Shown: positions 1-9,200 of the stretch, in pieces
Layout of the letters: every line of letters starts with the position of its first letter
Numbering within the stretch: position 1 is the stretch's first letter
NCBI GenBank assembly: GCA_026770585.1
Contig: MU647522.1
Location: 38,579-49,810, forward strand
DNA length: 11,232 nucleotides
Direction of reading: 5' to 3'
Source of the DNA: Baffinella frigidus
Lineage: Eukaryota; Cryptophyceae; Cryptomonadales; Baffinellaceae
Translations under genes and position numbers: made by a program
Notes under the pieces: model-generated
The model's database searches: none
What the model saw: only the letters and a program-made list of their open reading frames with translations
What the model was told of the DNA's origin: nothing

Positions 1-45
1 CTCTCTCTCGCTCTCTCTCTCTCTCGCTCTCTCTCTCTCTCGCTC

Positions 46-77
<32 letters not shown>

Positions 78-94
78 GCTCTCTCTCTCTCTCT
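1..94. repeat. CT microsatellite with periodic CG
   Basis: (CT)n interrupted by CG every 14-20 bases, so a minisatellite of roughly 16-base units. The window starts inside it. Confidence 0.95.
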
Positions 95-141
95 GGACCC
101 CGACGTCTTGGTCAAACCCTGAACCCTGGACCCCAACACAG

Positions 142-221
142 GTGCACCCTGATAGTCTACCCGCCGGCGATGTTCATGCAGGCGGCAGGCTACGACACCG
201 CGCCCCTCTGCATGGTCGACG
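142..221 (+). CDS. Exon A, copy 1 (LIVYPPAMF...CMVDG)
   Basis: Acceptor ACACAG at 136-141 and donor GTGCGC at 222. In the frame shared with the downstream exons it reads CTLIVYPPAMFMQAAGYDTA followed by PLCMVDG, ending in phase 1, which fits exon B. It differs from copy 2 by a single base (C/G) over 152-221. Its start is in another phase than copies 2 and 3 if the AG at 140-141 is used, so these copies could not all accept the same upstream exon. In a DUF1415 reading the LIVYPP segment would be the beta strand before the acidic helix. This copy, 2 and 3 all keep good splice signals, so I cannot tell which is used. Confidence 0.6.
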
Positions 222-3200
222 GTGCGCATGAAAACCAATTATCTTAGTATATAATGTATACTTGGTGATATACGACTCTGGGTAGGTTTGTACCGGGAAT
301 TGGTGATATACGACTCTGGGTAGGTTTGTACCGGGACTTTGGGACGTAGGCTTCGATAGTGTACCCGCCGGCGATGTTCATGCAGGCGGCAGGCTACGAC
401 ACCGCGCCCCTCTGCATGGTCGACGGTGCGCGCCAAACCCTCCACCCTTCGTTAGAAAACCTCTTCCCTTCGTTAGAAAACCGTCTAGCCCTGGACCCCT
501 TTCCTAAGCCAATTCTGTACAACACCAAAAACCTTAAGTTTTAAAGGTGTTTTGTGGTATTGAGGATCCTGAGGTTTTAAAATTTGTATCGGGAATTGAC
601 TTGAACATTTGTACCGGGAATTGACTTTGGGACGTAGGCTTTGATCGTCTACCCGCCGGCGATGTTCCCTCAGGCGCTTGACACCGCGCCCCTCTGCATG
701 GTCGACGGTGCGCGCCAAACCCTAAACCCTGATCCCCCAACCCTCCCGCCTTACAGCATTTAGCGAAACGCACAGACCCGGAATCCGTTGACGGTGTGCG
801 CGAGGGGTTGGGGTTCATGGGTTAGGGGTCAGGGGTCGGGGTTCAGGGGTTAGGGGTCATGGTACAGGGTTTCGGTTTCGGTTTCCTCCATTCGCTAGGG
901 TCTGTGCCCCTCTGCATGGTCGACGGTGCGCGCGAAACTCTAAACCTCAAAACCCTATCCCGCAAGTGCCCATAGGGTGAATATCCACCCTAACTCGCCC
1001 CAGGCAGGTCCTAGGGCCCTACCGTAGGGCGTATGCGCCTACTGGGCACTTAAGAGATATCCTGGTTCCGAAATCCTCCCTCCTTCGCGTACAGTGTCGA
1101 CCGGTTGACGATGCGCGTGGGAGGGTTCAGGGTGCAGGGGTTAGGGTTAGGGTTAGGGGTTAGGGTTCAGGAGTTTGGTTTAGGGAGAGAAGCTTGTAGT
1201 GCGAGAGAGAGGGTTGAGGGTTTAGGGGTGTAGGGTTTAGGTGAGCGCGTAGAGCGTTGAGCGGGAAGCACAGACCCGGAAACCCCACACAGCGGACTTC
1301 CAAGAGATTTTGAATAACCCCTAACCTAGGACCCTACGGTAGGCAACCCGTAGGGGCATAGGGGAGTTCCTTCGGACAAGGTGACGGAAACTCGGGCACT
1401 GAGTGCCCGAAAATCCCTTTGTAGCCCTCTGTGTGTAGCCCTCTGTGGTTGACGAGAGCCCTCTTGTAGCCCTCTGTGTGGGTTGACGAGAGTCCTGCGA
1501 CTGTTGACTGCGCCAGGTGTTTGGATCTGCATGCGTTTTGCGTTGAGATTCGCGTGCCTTTCTGCCAATTCGGAACACAGCTTTGATCATTATTATTTTT
1601 ACGGAGGGGGCCCTGCGTTAAAATAATGATAATCGGAATCAGGGCAAACACACCACTGCCGGTGTGTTTGCCCTCGGAGTGTATCGGGATGGACGGCTTC
1701 ACGCCGCTGACCAGCGTGCTTTCCTGAAACAAAACAGAAACCATAAATCATTAACCATAAACCATAAACAATAAACCATTAATAATTAATTGATAATTAA
1801 TAATCAATAATTGACTTTTTCGCAGGGGGCCCAGGGCAGGACTGTTCACCCTCAGAGTGCATCGGGATGGACGAATGCACGTCACTAACCAGCCTTTTTA
1901 AAAAACCAAAACAGAAAACGTTTACCATAAATCATAAACCATAAACCACAAATAATTAATAATTAATAATTATAATAATTAATCATAAACTTTTTCGCAG
2001 AGGGCCCAGGGCAGGACTGCTCGCCCTCGGAGTGCATCGGGATGGACGGCTTCATGTCACTAACCAGCCTTTTTTAAAAACCAAAACATAAAACATTTAC
2101 CATAAATCATAAACCATAAACCATAAACCACAAATAATTAATAATTAATAATTATAATAATGAATCATAAACTTTTTGCAGGGGGGCCAGGGCAGGACTG
2201 CTCGCCCTCGGAGTGCATCGGGATGGACGGCTTCATGTCTCTCGCAGTCGACGAAGTCGACATGGCGATGTCCATGAACCGCTGGTATGCGCCTCCCCAC
2301 CACACAGCGGACTTCGAAGGGATTTCGAATAGTCCCTAAGCGATAAGACCTGCGACCCTACGGTAGGCAACCCGTAGGGACATAGGGGGGTTCCTACGGA
2401 TAAGGTAACGGGAAGAGCGATGTCGATGAACCGCTGGTGTTCCTCCCTCCTTCTCTACAATGTTTATACGTTACGCGAATCGATGTGTTTTCGCGTTTAT
2501 ATCGCGAATCGTTGTGTTTTCGTGTGTATATCGTTGCGGTTTCGTGTGTATATCGCGACTCGTTGTGTTTTTGTGTGTATATCATCGGGATGGACTGCTT
2601 CATGTCTCTCGCAGTCGACGAAGTCGACATGGCGATGTCCATGAACCGCTGGTGCGTGTGTCTGTATGCCCTATATGTGTTTGTAGAGCTGCGCTGTATG
2701 TGTTTGTACTGTGTGTGAATCGTTGTGTTTTCGTGTGTATAATACGCTTAGATAGGGTCCCTCTACGCTACATGTGTTTGTACGGTACGCGAATCGTTGT
2801 GGTTTCGTGTGAACAGTACAGTAGATGCATCGGGATGGACGGCTTCATGTCTCTCGCGGGCGATGTCCATGAACCGCTGATACCACCCATGATTGGTGGG
2901 GGGGTATTTGATTCAATTAGGATTCACGAGTAAAATTACCTATGCCATAGTAATTTATCCTATGATTTCTCCTATGGAAAAATGGAAATGGCTCAAATGC
3001 CAGCCAATCGCTCGCGGTCGACACGACGTTGACATGGCAATGTCGATGAACCGCTGGTATGCGCTATCACATAAGTGGCCGCTATCCCATAAGTGGCCAG
3101 TAGGCGCATACGCTCTTCCGTAGGGCCCTAGGACCTGCCTAGGACCTCTTGGGGGTCAAATTCGACCCCCTGGCCACTTAAGGGATAGGGACACATAGGG

Positions 3201-6200
3201 AGGAACACACTTAGGGAGGAGCACCCTATATGTGTCCCTGTATTTGTTTGTATGCCCTATATGTGTTTGTAGAGCTGCGTTACATGTTTTTATACAGTGT
3301 GCGAATCGTTGTGTTTTCGTGTGTGCAATAGAGGGATAGAGGGACCCTGGCGCCTAGATAGGGTCCATCTACGCTACATGTGTGTGTACGTGACGCGAAT
3401 CGTCACATACAAACTGATGACCCCCCTACGGAGAGGTGACACGAGACACGAAGATGTCGAAAGGTCACCTACCCAGAGTCGTATATCACCAAGTATACAA
3501 CGTATACTGAGACAAACTGATGACCCCCCTAACCCCCCCCCAAAAAAAAGGCAAGGGCAGGTCATCCGATCCGGGACGCTAGTGATGACCTTGCTATAAT
3601 GTGTGTGTATAACTGCGCTACATGTGTTTGTAGTGGGTGCGAACCGTTGTGATTTCGTGTGTACAACTGATGACCCCCTTAAACCCTAAGGTTGGGCAAC
3701 TGACGACCCCCCTAACCCCCCCCCAAAAAAAGGAAAGGGCAGGACGCTAGTCATGACCTTCCACCCGAACTCGACGTTCCCTACGACCCCGCCCACTACA
3801 AGCACACTCGATCGAACGTTCTAGAACATTCTAGAACAGACCATCGAACGTTCTAGAACAGTCTAGAACAGTCTATCGAACGTTAACCCCCCCCCCTCTA
3901 CGCCAGGCAAGGGCAGGATATTCGGTCTGAGACGCTGGTGATGACCTTCCATCCGAACTCGACATTCTCCGACGTTCCCAACGACCCCGCCCACTACAAG
4001 CACACTCGATCGAACGTTCTAGAACATTCTAGAACAGTCCATCGAACGTTCCAGAACATTCTAGAACAGTCTATCGAACGTTAACCCCCCCCCCCCTACG
4101 CCAGGCAAGGGCAGGACATCCGGTCCGAGACGCTGGTGATGACCTTCCATCCGAACTCGACATTCTCTGACGTTTCCAACGACCCGGCGGATTTTGCGCT
4201 GCGCTCGCCGTTCCCCGCGGTGCGTCTCTCTCTCTCTCTCCCTCGCTCTCTCCCTCCCTCGCTCTCTCGCGCGCGCTCTCTCGCTCTCTCTCCCAAGGCC
4301 TGCGCTGCGGCACCTAAAACCTGAACCCGAAACACACGCAACCCTGAACCCCAAACACGACAACCGAAAACGTTTCCAATGACCCCGCCGATTTTGCGCA
4401 GCGCTCCACTCGTGGCTAGAAATGTGACCATTTCAGGTTCGTCTCTCTCTCGTGGGGGCAGGATCCTGCGGGGTCGGGCCCGCCTCGGGGCACAATAACC
4501 TGACCTCCCGGGGCACAATAACCTGAGCAGGTTCTGATCCTGCGGGGGCGGGCCGTACCCTAAACCCCAGACCAGAAACCCGAAGACCTAACCCCGGAAT
4601 CCTCACCCAGGTTCTGATCTTGCGGGGGCGGGACGTGCGCGCCGCGGAGGACGTGTGTTTCGCGCAGGGGCGCGTCACTGAGGACATCGCCATCGCCAAC
4701 GAGGTCCGCGCTCCTAGTCCGAGGGCTGCTGGGTTAGGAGGCCGACACACACCCTCAGAATAATAGAGTAGGGACCCAGAAAGGAGAAACAAGAGGTTGT
4801 CTGCCCCGTACCTGGTGTAGGGTTTAGAGGCTAACCTAGTCGGGGGAGGGTCTGGAGGGGGCGGGCGGGCGGCGGAGGACGTGTGCTTCGCGCAGGGGCG
4901 CGTCACTGAGGACATCGCCATCGCCAACGAGGTAACCCATAACCCCAAGCCACCAAGGTCCGCCCCGACAAGATCCAATCCGGCGTAATTAGGATTTGGA
5001 CCAACGCTAATCTCCGCTGGTTTCTGGTTTCTGGTTTGGGGAACCCTACTCCAGAAACCAGAAACCGGGGGCATGAGTGTGTGCGTTGTCTGATGTAGGG
5101 GTCTGGGGTTTGGGGGACGTGCGGGCGGCGGGGGACGTGTGCTTCGCGCAGGGGAGGGTCCCTGAGGATATCGCTATTGCCAACGAGGCAGTATACCCTA
5201 ACTTAAACCCTAACCCAGAAAAATCTAACCCCGGACCCTTAGGGGTTAGGGACCTGGGTAGGGGTTAGGGAAATGGGTACCCCAGAACCCAGAAATTAGT
5301 GTGTCTGAACCAGGCGGGAGGGTCACTAAGGATATCGCTATCGCCAACGAATTGCACTCCTAATCCAGAATCGAGGGCATCATGGCCAACGCCACGCGGG
5401 GGGGCAGATGTCACATGGAAGCATGTTCAATTTAAATCACCATTCTGCTCTCTTCCGGGTGGGGGTTGTGTCATGGTGAAGCTACGTCGAGGCCAAGATA
5501 GCAAATTACACCCTTAAGATAGCACGAAACCTTAAGATAGCACGAAATTACACCCTTAAGATAGCACGAAACGTGTGCGGCTGCGGCAGGTGGGGTTCGC
5601 GGAACCCTCGACCATCAACCCTAAACCCTAAGCCCCAAACTCTAAAGATGAAAACCAAAACCTAAATAATACACCCCAACGCGCTTCCACGCACGGGGCA
5701 GATGCGGCTGCAGAAACCAGAAACCAGAAACCAGAAAACCTCAACCCGAAACCAGAAACCAGAAACCAGAAACCAGAAACCCGAAACCCGAAAACCCAAA
5801 CCCGAAACCCGAAAACCTAAACCCGAAATCCTCACCCACGTTCTGATCTTGCGGGGGGGCACCTGGTGGGCTTCGCGGAGCAACCCGAAACCCAAAACCC
5901 GAAACCCGAAACCCGAAACCCGAAACCGTACCCCCCCCCGAAACCCGAAACCCTAACACGCTGTGCTCTTGCAGATGCAAACCCTCCGCCCTCAGCTCCA
6001 AACCCCAAACCCAAAATAAATAAATAAATAAACCTAAATAAACCTAACGCGCTTCTCCGCGGGCAGATGCGGCCTACACCCTACACCCTACACCCTACAC
6101 CCTACACCCTACACCCTACACCCTACACCCTACACCCTGCACCCTAAATGAACCGAACCCTAAAATGCCTCTTCGCGGGTGGGCAGATGCGGCTGCGGCA

Positions 6201-9200
6201 GGTAGGGTTCGCGGAGCTGTCGACGATGCTCGAGGGCATCATGGCCAACGCCTTCGCGGGTCCACCCTACACCCTACACCCTACACCCTGACCCTTGATT
6301 TCACTGTGTGGCACCAGGCATACACCCCACACCCTAACCCCCAACTCCCAAACCGGGTTGAGGAACCCTGAAAGGTGGAGCAACCCCTGAGCCCTACCCC
6401 TGAACCCCGCACACATCATGGCCAACGCCTTCGCGTGTCAGCCCTGCACCCTGAATCCCCAAGCCCTGTTTTCACTGTCTGGTACCAAGCCTAAACCCTG
6501 GACCCTAAACCGTCAACCAGAACCCTAAACCCTAAACCCTACACCCTAAACCCCAAACCCTGAACCCTGAACCCCAACCCTTGAACGCAGGCGTCGCGCC
6601 CGCGGAGATCGACCGGGAGAAGAGCGTCCAGGTACGCCGCCGTCCTGACTCTGTACGGTTGGAGTATCCGTCAAGTGACCAGGCGGTCAAATTTGACCGC
6701 TAAGAGGTCCTAGGCAGGTCCTAGGGCCCTACGGTAGGGCGTATGAGCCTGCTGGCCACTTAAGGGATACGCGCTGAACCCCCACAGCTTTTCACCTGCA
6801 CCGTTGCACGGCGCCGTGCTCAGGCCCGTGGCGCGGGGTCAGCCCGGTGGCAGTTAGGGCCGGGAGAGGCTGGTACGTCGAAACGTGTGCACTTACGACA
6901 ACGTGCAGAATGGAATAAGGTGCATGGCATCGTGATGTGTGCGAATACGACACCCGAAACCCGACACCCGAAACCCGAAACCCGGAACCCGAAACCCGAA
7001 ACCCGAAACCACCCTTCTTGCGGGTGCTGTGTGGAGGTTTCGGTTTCAGAAAGGAGAAGTGAAACGGGGCGACCTGCAATGTGACATGTCGAAACCCGAA
7101 AACTGAAACCCGAAACCCTGAACCCGAAACCCGAAACCTTGAACCCGAAACCCGAAACCCGAAACCCTGAACCCGAAACCCGAAACCCTGAACCCGAAAC
7201 CCGAAACCCTGAACCCGAAACCCGAAACCCTGAACCCGAAACCCGAAACCTTGAACCCGAAACCCGAAACCCGAAACCCTGAACCCGAAACCCGAAACCC
7301 TGAACCCAAAACCCTGAACCCGAAACCCGAAACCCGAAACCCGAAACGTGACATGCGGGTGTGCGCGTCAGGCAGAGAAGGCAGAAAGGGAGAGGCAGGA
7401 GTCGTCCTCGGGTTGCCTGACTGTTCTTAAGTTGACATGCTGGCTCCGCGGTACAAATCCGGCAACTTTGGCGCGGAAAGGAGCCCGGGGGCAGCGAATT
7501 GGCGAGCCCAAATGGACTAAGCCAGCGCCAGAATTACGGCAAGGTGTCAAATGACGTCTGAATTTGATGGTCAAATAATGATTTTGATGGTCAAACCTGA
7601 TGTGTTGAACGCGCGCCAGGCTGAGAAGGCGGAACAGGAGAGGCAGGAGTCGTCCTCGGGTTGCCTGACTGTTCTTAAGTTGACATGCTGGCTCCGCGGT
7701 ACAAATCCGGCAACTTTGGCGCGGAAAGGAGCCCGGGGGCAGCGAATTGGCGAGCCCAAATGGACTAAGCCAGCGCCAGAATTACGGCAAGGTGTCAAAT
7801 GACGTCTGAATTTGATGGTCAAATAATGATTTTGATGGTCAAACCTGATGTGTTGAACGCGCGCCAGGCTGAGAAGGCGGAACAGGAGAGGCAGGAGTCG
7901 TCCGCCTCCTACGACGGTCCGCCCCGCAACCCGGAACCCTGCACCCGAACCCTGCGCCAGAAACCTCACACCCGAACCCTGCTCCCGAAAACTTACATCC
8001 TGCACCCGAAATGCTGCACCCTCAACCCGAAACCCGAAATGCTACACCCGAACCCTACGCCAGAAACCTCACACCCGAAACCTCACACCCGAACCCTACC
8101 CCCGAAACCTCACACCCTACACCTGAACTCCTGCTCCCGAAACCCGAAACCCTGCACCCGAACCCTACGCCAGAAACCTCACACCCGAACCCTACACCCG
8201 AAACGCTGAACCCGGAACCCGAAACGCCGAACCCGGAACCTGGAACCCGGAACCCTGAGCCCGAAACCCGAAACGCTGAACCCGGAATCCGAAATCTGAA
8301 ACTCGAAACCTGGAACCCGGAAGCCCAAATCGTGAACCCGAAACCCGAAACCCTGAACCCGAAATCCGAAACCTTGAACCCGAAGCCCTGAACCCGAAAC
8401 CCGAAACCTTGAACCCGAAACCCGAAACCCGGAACCTGGAACCCGGAACCCGAAACCATGAACCCTAAACCCACCACCCGAAACCCGGAACCCGAAATCG
8501 TGAACCCGACACCCGAAACCCGCAACGCTGAACCCGAAACCCGAAACCTGCAACGCTGAACCAGAAACCCGGAACCCGGAACCCGAAGCGCTGTACCCGA
8601 AACCCGAAACCCGGAAGCAGAGATCGACGGGACGGAGATGGAGGAACAGCTGGGGCTGTCAAACGAACAGCCCCAGCTGGGGGCTGTCAGCTAGCTTCGT
8701 TTGACAGCCCCAGCTGTTCCTGCTTCTTCTTCTTCTTCTTCTTTATTGCTCTCCAGCCTAGGGATGAGTGATCCAAACGTCGACGGGCCTTAAGACGAGC
8801 CCGCCTCGGTACAGTGATAGTGCTCAAAAGCATACAGTGGTAGTGCTCAAAAAGTGAAACCCGACACCAGGGATCGACGGGACCGAGACGGAGGAACAGC
8901 TGGGGCTCACCTCGCCTGGTCAAATCCCCAACCCCAAGCCACAAACACCAAGCCCCACACCCCAAACCCAAACACCAAACACCAAACACCAAGCCGCACA
9001 CCCCAAACCCAAAACCCAAAACTCAAAACCCAAAACCCAGAACACAAAACACAAACACAAATCCCAAAACACCAAGCCCCAAACAACGAACACCACACAC
9101 CACACACCACACACCACACACCACACACACACCACACCTCACACCACACACCACACACCACACACCACACACCACACACCACACACCACACACCACACCC

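Larger units (their letters stand above)
815..1245. repeat. G-rich telomere-like segment (opposite strand bias)
   Basis: GGGTTAGGGGTCAGGGGTCG at about 819 and TTAGGGTTAGGGTTAGGGGT at about 1140, with TTTAGGGG near 1220. TTAGGG/TTTAGGG runs on the plus strand, whereas all other arrays here are C-rich on the plus strand. Interrupted by the exon A fragment and TIR element copy 1. Confidence 0.75.
1740..2172. repeat. AT-rich intron arrays with CCATAAA heptamer and AATTAAT
   Basis: Each of three units has CATAAATCATAAACCATAAA (7-base period) followed by AATAATTAATAATTAATAAT and TTTTTCGCAG. They are the introns of the ~178-bp exon B tandem triplication. Confidence 0.8.
2652..3665. repeat. Dispersed CTACATGTGTTTGTA...GCGAATCGTTGTG units
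   Basis: A ~50-base unit of CTACATGTGTTTGTA plus a spacer plus GTGCGAATCGTTGTGTTTTC occurs about five times between the B and C exon clusters. It fills most of the exonless sequence there, along with the TIR element copy 2 and the inverted 3436-3520 repeat. Confidence 0.6.

Noticed and set aside
110-118. Upstream exon ending GACCCCGACGTCTTG|GT before exon A
   Set aside because: The 5' side is CT repeat without an acceptor, so there is no way to define the exon, although D-P-D-V-L would not be absurd before exon A.
3224-3239. Hairpin AGGGACACATAGGG / CCCTATATGTGTCCCT (3187-3239) as a terminator
   Set aside because: Eukaryotic context, a bulged stem and no T-run; more likely part of the repeat next to TIR element copy 2.
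4061-4518. Minus-strand ORFs rich in RERERE
   Set aside because: Antisense of the CT tract and exon C; the plus-strand exon reading is consistent with splice sites and family motifs.
6066-6150. CRISPR array or true chromosome end
   Set aside because: Seven-base tandem without spacers, flanked by exons on both sides; interstitial telomere-like repeat, not an array with spacers or a terminus.
7368-8005. Minus-strand ORF of 144 residues covering the G tandem, and plus-strand 68-83-residue ORFs there
   Set aside because: They run across both identical introns. The splice sites and phase match give a simpler reading. I also considered an independent small gene inside the 208-bp unit but recognise nothing.
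7046-8553. Long minus-strand ORFs with FGFRVSG repeats (up to about 156 codons)
   Set aside because: They are the reverse reading of CCCGAAA/CCCTGAA heptamers, which lack stops. No start context, no splice signals, and similar ORFs exist in several frames at once.
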